From: Liolophura sinensis
Lineage: Eukaryota > Mollusca > Polyplacophora > Chitonida > Chitonidae
Length of the DNA stretch: 64,000 bases
Assembly: GCF_032854445.1 (NCBI RefSeq)
Contig: NC_088303.1
Coordinates: forward strand, 14,579,501 to 14,643,500
Reading direction: 5' to 3'
Shown here: piece by piece, positions 47,663 to 59,762 of the stretch
How the letters are laid out: each line of letters begins with the position of its first letter
How positions within the stretch are numbered: position 1 is the first letter of the stretch
Notes under the pieces: model-generated
What the model was told of the DNA's origin: nothing
Seen by the model: the letters and a program-made list of their open reading frames with translations, nothing else
The model's database searches: none
Made by a program: the position numbers and the translations under genes

Positions 47663-47944
47663 ATCGGCAATAGCGGACAGCCTGTAAATAGACAGCCTAT
47701 TTCCGAGCCCTAATCAAAACTACTGTAACAGTATTATCAAGCTCACAGTGGGCTATACTAAAGATTGGTTAAGTAATTCTGCGGAATTGTGTAGGTTTGG
47801 GATTTTCTGACCCGTTAACCTTTATAAAAAGTATTGAACCTTCATTACTGGCGTGTGTAAGCGGACTCCTGTTGTGTCTACCTTATCCAATGGCATGCCT
47901 CATGCCTTGTGGCAGGACGGGTGGCAGAAATCATATATTGATTG

Positions 47945-48135
47945 TTTGATTGTTGCTTAACGCTGTGCCCAAGAATTTTTCATTTATATCACGGCGGTGA
48001 TGTTTTTGAATTGAGTAAACAAACGACCTTCGCTACTTACCTGACAAAGACCTTGGCTAAAAGCCAGAACAAGGAGGGCTGGAATCGAACTAGCACTCTC
48101 ACTGTTCAAAGGCAACGCTGAGCCAAGGAGTTCAC
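47945..48135 (-). repeat. tRNA-headed SINE, reverse, related to SINE-A
   Basis: The reversed tail is TTGATTGTTTGATTGTTGCTTAACGCTGTGCCCAAGAATTTTTC in consensus order. The right end, read on the minus strand, has GGTGAACTCCTTGGCTCAGCG and GTTCGATTCCAGCC, a good B box. The middle differs from SINE-A, so it is a subfamily or a relative. Confidence 0.65.
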
Positions 48136-48907
48136 CGAGCAAAATCGACAGGTAGAGGAGATATACTGCCTGTGACTGTCTGGGAACATAACAAATCTAT
48201 CACGAATTGCTATATAAATACGAAAGGCTTTAATACTCGTGCAGCACACTACACTAACAGACAGTAACGCCTAATGTAAATAATATAATGGGGCGAGCGA
48301 ACAGCGTAACAAAGGTTGAAACCTCGCTTAGTGTCTGTCTGAGGTAATGCTGTATGTTAAAAGTAAAATATTTTTGGGGACATTATCAAAGTATTTAATG
48401 TATATAATACAAAGCGAAGTCATTACATGGACCAGTGAAGATATTAAATGGACAGCACAGTCGGTCGATAGCACAGCGTCTGAATTACATGATCAGTGAG
48501 TCATTATACCTGCGTTATATGAACTAATTCAACACAATTATTACTCGTGAAACGTTTTCCCAGAGCAAAGGCTTTTCACTACAGGGATGTTAATGTCTTC
48601 CTGTCAGCATTTCTCCCGATTGTTGTCGTTTCTCGTATTAAACCCAAATCCAAAATAAAAGCGTCTGTAGCCTTTGCCAATGACAGAGACTTGGATCTTT
48701 ATCGCTATATATAGTGACCACTCCGGTTACCGGGCTATGGCTGGAGATTTATGAGTGGACAATATATGTAATGTACTCTTTAACCAACGTCCTTGTATAT
48801 TACAACAGCAATAAAACACAAAAAGCAATATTGCAGGAGACTAAGTAGTTACTTAATGGATTTGCACATGTTGGGTGGATAGTCGGCAGGGGGGTAATTT
48901 TGGCTAG

Positions 48908-49207
48908 TGATCATACTGGACGTGACAATTAGCACTTTGATCATACTGGACGTGACAATTAGCACTTTGATCATACTGAACGTGACAAGTAGCACTTTGA
49001 TCATACTGGACGTGACAATTAGCACTTTGATCATACTGGACGTGACAATTAGCACTTTGATCATACTGAACGTGACAATTAGCACTTTGATCATACTGGA
49101 CGTGACAATTAGCACTTTGATCATACTGGACGTGACAATTAGCACTTTGATCATACTGGACGTGACAATTAGCACTTTGATCATACTGGACGTGACAATT
49201 AGCACTT
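48908..49207. repeat. 30-bp minisatellite, ten units
   Basis: Ten uninterrupted 30-bp units (start TGATCATACTGGACGTGACA, end ATTAGCACTT) differ only by GGACG/GAACG and CAATT/CAAGT variants. Open frames of 118-123 residues on both strands exist only because 30 is a multiple of three and the unit lacks stops. Confidence 0.95.
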
Positions 49208-52200
49208 TTGTAGTCAGAGTATTGAGAATGAACGGATTAATACATGTTCACGACAGAGTGGATTGCTTTACCAGCTAAATGTCGAACAGACAATGCTAAT
49301 CCCTTTTCGTTATGCCGACAATCGTATAAAAGTGACTCTATATAAAATAAAAGTAGTGTTGACACATGCACGTAAATTTTCTGGATTAAATTCCAGGAAT
49401 ACGTCAATATGATAGCAGCATTTCCCTTAAGCTAGTTACCGTTGGCCGCAAAGCTCCGTTTTCCTCCTCACAGAGGGAGTACACTGCATTAACCGCTATA
49501 ATGTTTAATGATTATCATTGCATTCCACGTACCAGAAACTCTGCCCTTGTTCCAAAGAAGACTCATTAGTAAAATGACCCGTTTTCAGATATTAGTGGTT
49601 GGGTATATAGAAGTTTTGGCAGGTCAGATCTGCAGCAAGTATGAATATTTTAGGTCCGTCAGCGCAATTCAAAATCCTTATGTGAACACTGAATTAGATT
49701 AATAAACAATCTACAGGGTAGCGACACTAAATGTGTTAGACTGCATAATGCTTTCGACTACTTCATGATCTTAGTATCTCTCAATACAATTATCTCTGCT
49801 AAAATGATTGTATTGATGTCGGCTGTAAGGTGTGCTTTGAAAATTTAAAATACGCCGGGAATGATGTTTAACAGCGGTAAGGTATTGATTTGAAGGAGGC
49901 ACTTTCAGTTGGGATCAACTGTTTTTCACTAAAATGTTTTAAGGGCTATTCCGTTTATGTTTTGATCAAATCTCTTAAGACTCCCCTAGGCATGGTCACT
50001 CTGTAATAGATTCTTGCCAGTTTTTATCAAATCAGATTACCGCACATAATTCCAGACCTGTGACGTCCATTTATTTGTAATTAACAGCACTGCATTTTGT
50101 TTACTTATAATGAATTCAGTCATGATTCTATTCACAAGTTCTGTCGCTGTGCCGTATTTGTCCTTGAGTGCATCTTGATGTAGAAAAAGGCAGTTTTTGT
50201 GAAACCTGTAATCTTCCCCTTTAGATGAAACCCTAAAATCTCTTTCATGTCTTCAAACTTCATCTGTCGTGGGTGAACCATTACTTTCGCCACCAAAAAA
50301 GCTATCTTATCCGTTTTTATCCTGGAGGCTAAGATGGTTACATAGAGGAAGTCTGGTAAGCAGATTGTGTTTAAGTAGCCATCCTGTGAAAATGCACTTG
50401 TTTTAAGGTGTCTCTGAAAGGTGAAAATTGGAGTACATTATGTTATCAACTTTTTTGAACTCATGGTTTCATTCAAGACACGTCAAATAACTGTTGTTCA
50501 ACAGCTGGTTGTTTTTTGTTTACTAAGGTATGGAACGCAAGTGGACATCAGAGCAGGACACGTATGTAAAGGCTCAAAATCAAGTCACCGTCCGTTGCCT
50601 TTGTGTGGGTGTATGTGCATAAACCAAAACGTTTACCAGAACGAGTTATCTCCCTACGCTGATAGCTCTGTTCTGTACATATTCCCATATGGCAGCTTAT
50701 AGTAGTCATAGTCATTCTAACAGAACCAAAACACTTGAGTGGATTCAATTATCTATCGATAAATCAGGTCACAAATACTGCCCCCCCTCACCCCCCTCAC
50801 CCCCCCCAAAAAGAAAAAAACAAAACAAAACAATGAGTTTATTATTTTGAGGTTTGGAGTTAAATGCATTATGGTTTTTGTAGTGTTTAAGATACTGTGT
50901 TCCATCTCTTGAGGCCTTCAGTATGTCTCTGTAGCGAGCTTACATGTTCACAGTGGGCGACACGCTGAACTCACGCTAAGCAATTGAACAGAAACAGTTG
51001 ATAGAGGCCAGCTCTCGGCAGTTAGCAGACAAAACTGTACGGAAGCATCGGAAGGATTCATAAATAATTCTGCAGACACGCGCAATCAACACAGTAACAC
51101 CTCTGCAAGAAAACCGTAGTTATTTTGTAATTCATACTCTTACTCGTGTTCCATTCTCACGTTTTGCAACCGTCTTGAAAGAAAATATCATCGGAAAAAT
51201 ATCCCAGCTATGTATAATGCCCTGGAATCAAGCTAAGTTCATTTCTGGGTTGAGCAAACTACATTTGGGGCGTAATCTTATAACAGCCGAATCCATTTTA
51301 TCTCTCTGTTGGTACAAAACGACCACAGCTCTGAGAAATTGCCAATAACTGGATTGTTTCTAGGGTATCGGGAATTTGAAAGGCTAATGGGAGAGAAGGA
51401 GAAGCTATGTAAGGTTAAGGCGATGGAATGTGAGCTGGGCAGACTTCCACGTCTTATAGGACCGTGATTTCCACCTAGCAATCACACCTCATCAGTGTAA
51501 GCCTCAGGTCACAAAGTGGGAAAAAATAAACCGCTGTCGTTCCTTACACATGGCTGTTTAAAGAAATTTACGTTTTAAACCAAACTGAATAAATAAAGGA
51601 ATAGTAATGTCAAATCCACTTTGTGGTTAGCAAGGTCAGAAAAGAACTTATTTAATAGTTTTGTGACATGTGAAAGGTAAACTACTGGATTTCATTGGAA
51701 GCATATCTCTGTTGACGCAGAGAGGGTAATCAGAATGACGGGCGAGCCCTGGGGGACTTCGAACTCTTTTGGATACGTAAAGACTTGTTAACCGATCATT
51801 ACTGGACAAAAATCTATAACAAATCGGGGTAATGCGAGGGTCTATAAGTAATCCTACGGTCGGTGCTAAATTGAAGTTCTCCAGTTCTCGTGTTGATACG
51901 TGTGTATTATCTACAGTGTAGAGCTACTCTGTTATTTCCTTTTATAATTATGACAAAAGATGCATTCTACTCTTGGAGGTTAATTTCCAATACAGTCCAG
52001 TGCTGGGCTCTATATGGCCGTCGGCAGTGGCATTTTTTTAATTATCTCTTTTTTGTATTATCTCTGACTTGTGTCGTCTGTGTTATTTATAAATTTATAT
52101 CTCAATTTATGTGTCATTCATCCCGACATTACGGTTCCAAATTCTAACCCCACATCGCCACCTGTGGAGATTATCTTGGTCGAGCGATAAGGATGCGTCT

Positions 52201-52617
52201 CTTTCAACTGTGACAAAGCACATGTACCTGTAAACTACGCTGACGGTCGATGCCTGTCACCGAAAGCTGTGTCCTCAATAATTTGGGTAGATTGAGTGTC
52301 ACACTTTTAGAAGCATTCATCCCAAATTAAAAAGTAATTTTTTTTTTCAAGATGCATACACAGTTATCTAATTCCTTAGATAATTATTAGTTTATCCAAA
52401 GACGACACGGATATACTAATGCTCGAGCACACTTTGACAAAGTCTTTCTAACTAGAATGATAGATGCGTTCTACAATCCGCTAATGTTAATCGTTCCAGC
52501 AATCCCAGTGTTCTTGGTTGTTACTATTCGAAGAAAGGTGTTAAAAGATTCAAGTTTAACCAATATAAGGTGACATTTTTTTAACTTACGCCAGAAATCT
52601 CAGTTCTGGGTATTACT

Positions 52618-52752
52618 GCTGGCGTGTCATGTCACTCTTGTTATGTAACTCCTGGTGTGTCTCTCCTGACGTGTCACTCCTAGCGTGTTACTCCTGTTGT
52701 GTCACTACTGGCGTGTCACTCCTGGTGTGTCACTCCTGACGTGTCACTCCGG
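52618..52752. repeat. ~15-bp degenerate minisatellite (TGTCACTCCTGGCG-like)
   Basis: About nine units of GTGTCACTCCTG(G/A)(C/T)(G) type. Block B keeps only a trace near 59945-59990 (TGATGTGTCATTATTGGCGTGTCG), so the array expanded in block A or contracted in B. Confidence 0.85.
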
Positions 52753-53127
52753 TATAACGGTCAGTTGACCCCTTATACTCAGGGAGAAAGTGACTCTCCA
52801 TTTATTCTTCTCTCAAAAACGCACGAGAATTTATACTTCTCTCCTCTTCTCCTCTTAATCAATAGCTTCCCCTTTCCTCCCAATCTTTTATGAACGACTA
52901 AGGTAAAGACAGTAATATTATGTTTGGTGAAAGTCGGTCAATTAGGAAACGGTATAACGTCACGCCCGAAGTCGATTTGGGTTCTTGTAGAAGCGGAATG
53001 AATTACCCTACTTCATAAAGGACTAGTACAGCTGTGCAACCAGAAGTTCGCAATATACCTGGAAACGTGTAATTATCCATTGCGTCGGTGACAGAAAAGA
53101 ACACATGATGATAGATAACGCAGAATT

Positions 53128-53300
53128 TTATTTATTGATTTATTTGATTGGTGTTTTACGCCGTTCTCAAGAATATTTCACTTATACGACGGAGGCCAGC
53201 ATTATGGTGGCAGGAAAACGGGCAGAGCCCGAGGCAAACTCACGACCATCCGCAGGTTGCGGAAAGACCTTCCCACTTAAGGCCGGAGAGCACACAACTT
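53128..53300 (-). mobile_element. SINE-A, reverse, inserted in block A
   Basis: TTTGATTGGTGTTTTACGCC, AATATTTCACTTATACGACG, GAGGCCAGCATTATGGTGGC and ACCATCCGCAGGTTGC are the reversed SINE-A. The tRNA-like head is truncated. The matching point in block B (about 60345) has no SINE, so it inserted after the duplication. Confidence 0.85.
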
Positions 53301-54897
53301 TAAACTATAAGCAAAAACGACAGTTTTAATGTCGGGGCGCTTGACATGGTCAATAGTTCAAGACATGTCCAGCAGGTTATTTTATGCCTTGTCTTCTGCG
53401 TTTTCGAGTCTTCATAGCAGCAAGTGGACATGACATAAACACTTATTCCGGTCGGTAATGACTTCCATGTACTTTTCGGACAGGGTCTTGAACTCCTAAG
53501 ATTGCCTCAACAAGATGAACAAGGACTTTTTTCTAGCGTGATTTTTGGTTTTGAGCTGGGGGCTATTTGCTGGTTAAAAAAAAAAACATATTACTATCTG
53601 ATCCATCAGATGTAGAACAGAGTAGCGGTGATAAATATGGGCAATTCCATGCCTACTTTGAAGATACACTCGTAGTAACTTTTATTTTATCGGTTTTATT
53701 TCTTTCCATTTGAACTTCCTTTCTTCATTCTCTCCTTGTGCCCAGGTTAAACGATTCCAATTTCCCCATACACTTCGGTATTCATCCCAGTGCAGGCTTT
53801 ATATCAATGATAAACATGGCCATGTTTTAAGAATTACAATTATCTGATGTACTTCCATAGGCCTACTCCCCATATTTTTTGGTTCTATACTGCTGACACT
53901 GAGGTAGCTTTCCAAATTACTAGCGGAAGTCGCTTGTTTATTTATTTGATTGTTATTTAAGGCTGTCACTTGTTAAATATGCATGATGGTATAGGTCATT
54001 ATCACACTTCATCCGAGTCATTGGGTCTATACTGTGTTCTGTGGGTTAGGTTTCAACAGTTGTAATTTTCTCACACACTCATAACACTGCAAGTTTCAAT
54101 AACTGCTATTTTCGAACCTAACTCAATACTTCTCGCAGCGACAATCACATTCACTTTTGGTGAGTGTCATTTGGTACGGATATATCAATACCAATTTATC
54201 TCTTGGACCTGTTGTTTGATGGAGATACTACTCTTGTGGTTATATTCTTATTAGACAAAACGTAATCAGTCTTTGACGAAGTACAACCTGAATCACAACT
54301 GATTACTCGTGGGGTTTTAATCCCAACCCAGCGTGTCACATTACCTGACTTGAATACATTTTATTACAGCTATCGACAGACAGTCATCACTGGGCATCAA
54401 TAACACGTCGATTTATCACTTGTAATGTTACTCAGATACGTATACATAGCTTATGTCCTCCTGGAGACGTGATTTGACATCAAGCTAACATATTTTGATT
54501 TATACTATGTTAATTTTTATAGATTTTCTGTATGATCTAGTTACAGTAGTCTTCATATACAGTCGTGTCTTTACCTGTTCTTTACCAGAACCTGTGAACA
54601 CCTGTCGTGATTATTTATCTCTGTAACCACGACAACCAAGCAATAATACCAACCAACCGGATAAAGCCAATGACCCGTAGAGTACTTTTACTGATAACGG
54701 TTTGTTTACAAAGGCAGCGTTTGTGTTGTCCATTGTAGCATGCTGCCTCCTACTTCATGGTCTGAGAGATCTCAGTGCACATATCAGATGAAGTGTGTCT
54801 ATATTCTGGTTGTCAGATGTGTAGCAATTACTGTCATCTATGTAATAAAAAGTGTTGTAAAATTAAAACGTAACAGAAAAAATGTAAACGAACAATA

Positions 54898-54985
54898 AGT
54901 ATTTTATTTATTTGACTGGTGTTTTACACCGTACTGAAGAATGGTACTTAGACGGAGGCGCAAAGAAACCGGGTAGAGACACTGT
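54898..54985 (-). repeat. SINE-A 3' fragment, reverse
   Basis: TTTTATTTATTTGACTGGTG, TTTTACACCGTACTGAAGAA and GAAACCGGGTAGAG are the reversed SINE-A tail and body. It lies in the spacer between blocks A and B. Confidence 0.75.
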
Positions 54986-55129
54986 ATGCCAAAATCTTAG
55001 TGACATGTTGTTTGGTGAAGATGTATACGGTGTTATTGTTGGAAACATCGTGACTAATATGGCTGGCACTTTGGAGATCTAGTGTTTTCAATACTTCTTT
55101 TCCTGGCGCACTGTGCTTGAGGGTTTGTG

Positions 55130-55195
55130 TAAGTTGCCACTTTTTAAACACTTACATGAACAGTTAGAATAAAACCCTATTAGAGCTAAATCAAC
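55130..55195 (+). repeat. Family D internal fragment
   Basis: TTTTTAAACACTTACATGAA and CAGTTAGAATAAAACCCTA match the centre of D copies 1 and 3. Confidence 0.6.
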
Positions 55196-55579
55196 AATAA
55201 TGAGTGAATTAAGCTTTGGGGTCATACGGCAGAGAGCAGTAAGTAGGTGTGTGTACATATGCACATGGGAGTATAAAAAGCAGACATCCATATAACAGCC
55301 GTCAATCAACTTCAAAGTGGACGCTCCGGGTTAATAATTGCACAAATGTACCGGATTGAAGAGAAACGACGCTGTGCGATTCCTAAAAATTACTGCAAGG
55401 TGTGCTTTGTACATTTGAAAAGACGCTGGGAACGATGTGTGGCTGCTGTAAGAGATTATTTTGAAGGAGTCAGTTGCAGCGGGGAATAAGTGTTTTTCAC
55501 TAAAACTTTTTACGGGCTATTCCCTTTGTGTTTCGATCTCTTAAGACCCCCCCAAGGAATGGTCACTTTGCATTCGTTT

Positions 55580-55870
55580 CTTCTAAGTGTTTATTAAGTG
55601 AGATGACAATACAGCATTTTGAATAATTCTTGGTTTGAAACGTCCATTTATTTGCAATTAACAGCACTGCATTTTGTTTACTTCTTTCATATTAAGATAT
55701 GGTGCCCAGGGAAGTAAAAGTTGCTTCTTTTTAAACATTTACGTGAACGATTAGAATACAACCCTAACTGAAGTGAAAAAAACCCAATATGTTGGGTTCC
55801 CCCGGGTCAAGTGCGACAGTGACAACTATCATACCGTCGTCACTCTAGTTTTGCTCTCATGATGTAGTTG
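55580..55870 (+). repeat. Family D copy at the start of block B
   Basis: ACAGCATTTTGAATAATTC, GAAACGTCCATTTATTTGC, AATTAACAGCACTGCATTTT, ACATTTACGTGAACGATTAG and CACTCTAGTTTTGCTCTC follow the family order. Block A retains only its 5' part (about 50030-50120). Confidence 0.75.
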
Positions 55871-58184
55871 TTTTTTATGTCTTTAAACTTTTTATTTCGG
55901 ATTATACGCAGATAACTATGATTTGTTCAGACTTCTTCATCATTCGTCACATCGAACGACGCTGGTTTTGTCCGTTCAATGTTAGACGTCTGTGCTAATT
56001 ACACCCTTTAGTCTTTTATTTTCTCTGGCAAAAATTATATTCACTTGTCTTTCTGGCGTTAAGTGGAGAAGTTATTTATCTAGAAGATTTACTATTAGCA
56101 ATGTATCCCGGGATCTGGCATCACACTTCACCAAATACATGACATACCAGAGAATTTATAGAACCTCAATCAAAACAACGAGATTTGTATTCCGTCACGC
56201 CACCTCACGTTTCAAGGGCCCGAAGATCTAAGCCAACCATGGCGTTTACCGCCTGTACTAACGTGTGGTGGGTGTTAGAGCTTGAAACCTTAATAGATAA
56301 ATCTAATTTTCCCTTTACTTTGTATCGTTTTCATGGAATATTTTTGTTAAAGTCTTCATCATGTCCATAGAAAGACACATTTAGTTCATAAATATTTTAT
56401 GACAGAATGCTATTTACGAGTTGTGTCTTTATGTTGTCTTTGTCCTAGAATGCCTGATGATGTAAAAAAGGCAGTTTTTGTGAGACCTGTAATCTTCCCC
56501 TTTAGATGAAACCCTAAAATTTCTTTCATGTCTTCAAACTTCATCTGTCGTGGGTGAACCATTACTTGTGTCACCAAAGAAAGCTATGATATCGTTTGTT
56601 TTTTTTATCCCGGAGGCTAAGGTTGTTAGATAGAGGAAATGAAGTGAGCAAATTGCATTTAAGTTGCCAATTTGGACTTGGTTTTTTTAAGGTGTCTCTG
56701 AAAGCTGAAAAGTGGAGTACATTATGTTATAAACGTTTTGAACTGTTGTTTTCACACGTCAAACCACTGATATTCAACAGCTGGTTCGTTTCATGCTTAC
56801 TAAGGTATGGAACGGAATAGGACATAAGATCAGAGCAGGGCATGTGTATACGGACTCAAAATCAAGTCATTGCCTGTTCCCTTTGTGTGGCTGTGTGTGC
56901 ATAAACCAAAACGTTTACCAGAACGAGTTATCTCCCTTCGCTGATAGCTCTGTTCTGTACATATTCCCATATAGCAGATTATAGTAGTCATAGTCATTTC
57001 AACAGAACCAAAACACTTGAGTGGATTCAATTATTTATCAATAAATCAGGTCACAAATACTGCTCCATGGCGGCAGTTATTTTTATAAATCTGATCACCA
57101 TGGGGGAAGCGAAAAAAAGAAACTAAAAAAAAAACCTGTCGAACTTCATTTTGAGGTTTGTACTTGAATGCATTATGGTTTTATGGTGGGTTAAGATACT
57201 GCATACCACGATTCGGTACGTCTGTAGAGAAAGCTTACATGTTGACAGTGGGCTACACTTTGGAGTCACGCTAAGCAACTGAACAGAAACAGTTGATAGA
57301 GGCCATCTGCTCGAGAGTTAGCAGACAAAACGGTGCGGAAGCATCGCTGATGGATTCATAAATAATTCCACAGACACGCGCAATCAACACAGCAACATCT
57401 CTGCATGAAAACTGTAGTTGTTTTGCAATTCATACTCCATTACGTACGCTCGTGTTCCATTCTCACCTTTTGCAACCGTCTTGAAAGAAAATATCATTGA
57501 AAAAAATATCCCAGTTATGTATAATGCCCTGGAATCAAACTAAGTTCATTTCTGGGTTGAGCAAACTACATTTGGGGCGTAATCTTATAATAGCCGAATT
57601 CATTTCAGTTCACTGTCGGTACAAAACGACCACAGCTCTGAGAAATTGCCAATAACTGGATTGTTTCTAGGGTATCGGGAATTTGAAAGGCTAATGGGAG
57701 AGAAGGAGAAGCTATGTAAGGTTAAGGCGATGGAATGTGAGCTGGGCAGACTTCCACGTCTTATGGGAGCGTGATTTCCCCCTAGCAGTCACACCTCATC
57801 AGTGTAAGCCTCAGGTCATAAAGTGGGAAAAAATAAACCGCTGTCGTTCCTTAAAGATAGCCGTTTAAAGAAATTTACGTTTTAAACCAAATTGAATAAA
57901 TAAAGGAATAGTAATGTCAAATCCACTTTGTGGTTAGCAAGGTCAGAAAAGAACTTATTTAATAGTTTTGTGACATGTGAAAGATAAACTACTGGATTTC
58001 ATTGGAAGCATATCTCTGTTGACGCAGAGAGGGTAATCAGAATGACGGGCGAGCCCTGGGGTACTTTAAGCTCTTTTTGATACGTTGAGACTTGTCAACC
58101 GATCATTACTGGACAAAAATCTATAACAAATCGGGATAATGCTAGGGTCTATAAATAACCTACTGTCGGTGCTAAATTGAAGTT

Positions 58185-58455
58185 CTACGAGGGCGATCAT
58201 GTAGGTGAGGTTATATGAGTGCACGATGAGAGGTTATTTACTCAATGATGCGGTCCTTACAAGGGCAGCAGGGTTTTCTTCACTGTCCTTCAACTGGACA
58301 GAGGCAGGATTAACTTCACTCTGTGTGGAGCCGAAGACGGGTGTGTCTGACAAAGACTTCCAGTGGATAAATGACGGCGGCTATATGGATTTGGGAAATT
58401 TAATTCTCCGTTCGCCGTCATTCTTAAATGTACGGACAATCTGACACTGGCCTCT
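58185..58455 (+). other. Block-B-specific ~270-bp segment with a 79-residue open frame
   Basis: It interrupts the A/B alignment between GAAGTTCTAC and CTCGTATTGATACG. The frame at 58205-58444 includes FNWTEAGLTSLCVEP and DFQWINDGGYMDLGNL, which I do not recognise. It may be an inserted fragment or DNA lost from block A. No TSD or terminal repeat was found. Confidence 0.4.
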
Positions 58456-58774
58456 AATCCTCGTATTGATACGTCTGTGTTATTTACCGTCCGCTACTCT
58501 TTCTCTTTTGTTCCCGTTTTAACTACAAGAAAAGATGCATTCCACTCTTGAAGGTTAATTTCCAGTACAGTGCAGTGGTAGATTCTACATGACTGTCGGC
58601 ACTGAATTTTTTTTTATTATCTCTGTGTGTCGTCTGTATTATTGATATTATTGATTATAAACGGTCGGCGACGCTCGCGCAACAGTTTGTGCAGAGTATC
58701 GTTCGTTGAAGACTACTTGTCTTTCTCTAATATGGTATGCACAACAGCATAGCACCCGTTGGTAACTGTTTAGT

Positions 58775-58885
58775 GATCAGTGGTTTATCCCCAGCTCTCC
58801 GGTTTTCTTGACTCAAAAAACTGACAGTCATTGTAGAGGTGAAAAATGGTACAATACGGCGATAAATAATAATCAAATAAGTAAA
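58775..58885 (+). repeat. Diverged SINE-A 3' half
   Basis: GGTTTATCCCCAGCTCTCCGG, GTAGAGGTGAAAAATGGTAC, AATACGGCGATAAATAA and TCAAATAAGTAAAT follow the SINE-A order with many changes. Confidence 0.55.
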
Positions 58886-59413
58886 TCTTCCGTTACGTCC
58901 CATTCGCTTCAGTTACAAAAGAAACTATTTTTGGCGCTCTCCTTCCATGCGTGGAACATTTTCTTGTATACCTTATAACAGGCTCCTGTCAAAAATGACG
59001 ACATGCAACGATATTTTACCTTTGAGCCACAGGAATAGACACGCGATTCTGTCTGTTTTCTTTAACTCAGATAACACTCCTGTTTGGTGCGAAAAGGTTC
59101 TACTGTTATCTACTGCAGTCTTTTACTCTATGGTATTTGTAAGACTGATGTATTTTATAATGGCGAACTCGAACAAAACACATATACACATATACACAAC
59201 ACTAACATTCGATGTCTGTGTTTGCAAGCCTGCGTCATTAATTTGGGTAGATTGACTGACACAGTGTTAGAAACGTTCCACCAAATGAAAGAGTAAGTTT
59301 ATTTTATTTGAGGATACACATATAACTAATTTCTGGAAAATACTTGCGTATCCACACATGACACGGATATGCTGAAGCTCGTGCACACTTCAACAAGCTC
59401 TTTCAAACTATAG

Positions 59414-59762
59414 AGTGAGTGAGTGAGTGCTTGGGGTTTAACGTCGTACTCAACAATTTTTCAGTCATATGACGACGAAGGAATCTTTTAGGGTGCATGT
59501 ACGTGCAATGTGCCTCCTTGTAGCAGGACGGATTTCCACCGCTCTTTTATTTAGTGCTGCTTCACTGAGACGACTTACCGAAGGCAAGTAAGCCGCCCCG
59601 CCCGAGCCATTATACTGATACGGGTCAACCAGTCGTTGCACTATCCCCTTCATGCTGAACGCCAAGCGAGGAAGTTACAGCTTCCTCTTTTAAAGTCTTA
59701 GGTGTGACTCGATCAAGGATTGATCCTGGATCTACCGGTCCCGAAGCGGACGCTCTACCAAC
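59414..59762 (-). mobile_element. SINE-B, full-length, reverse, 12-bp TSD
   Basis: The perfect repeat TTCAAACTATAG flanks it at 59402-59413 and 59763-59774. On the minus strand it starts TTGGTAGAGCGTCCGCTTCG (tRNA-like A box) and GGATCAATCC (B box), then the SINE-B body, ending ACCCCAAGCACTCACTCACTC. Length is 349 bp. The corresponding site in block A (about 52440) is empty. Confidence 0.92.

Larger units (their letters stand above)
49825..54560 (+). repeat. Tandem segmental duplication, block A
   Basis: It aligns in order with 55397-61095. Matching stretches include 50215-50330 with 56495-56610 (ATGTCTTCAAACTTCATCTG, TCGTGGGTGAACCATTACTT), 50530-50770 with 56805-57055, 50940-51880 with 57230-58180 (near-identical), 52380-52440 with 59340-59400, 52850-53120 with 60080-60350, and 54235-54560 with 60715-61095. 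No gene was recognised in it. A conserved 93-residue open frame at 50421-50702 is only partly kept in block B. Confidence 0.88.

Noticed and set aside
48849-49278. Open frames of over 100 codons on both strands (repeats of VTSSMIKVLI / TISTLIILD)
   Set aside because: They are produced by the stop-free 30-bp minisatellite. No start context, splice site or protein family supports them.
50421-50702. 93-residue frame partly kept in block B (56793-56984)
   Set aside because: The frames differ in length and start between blocks, and the match is at the level of DNA. No protein family was recognised.
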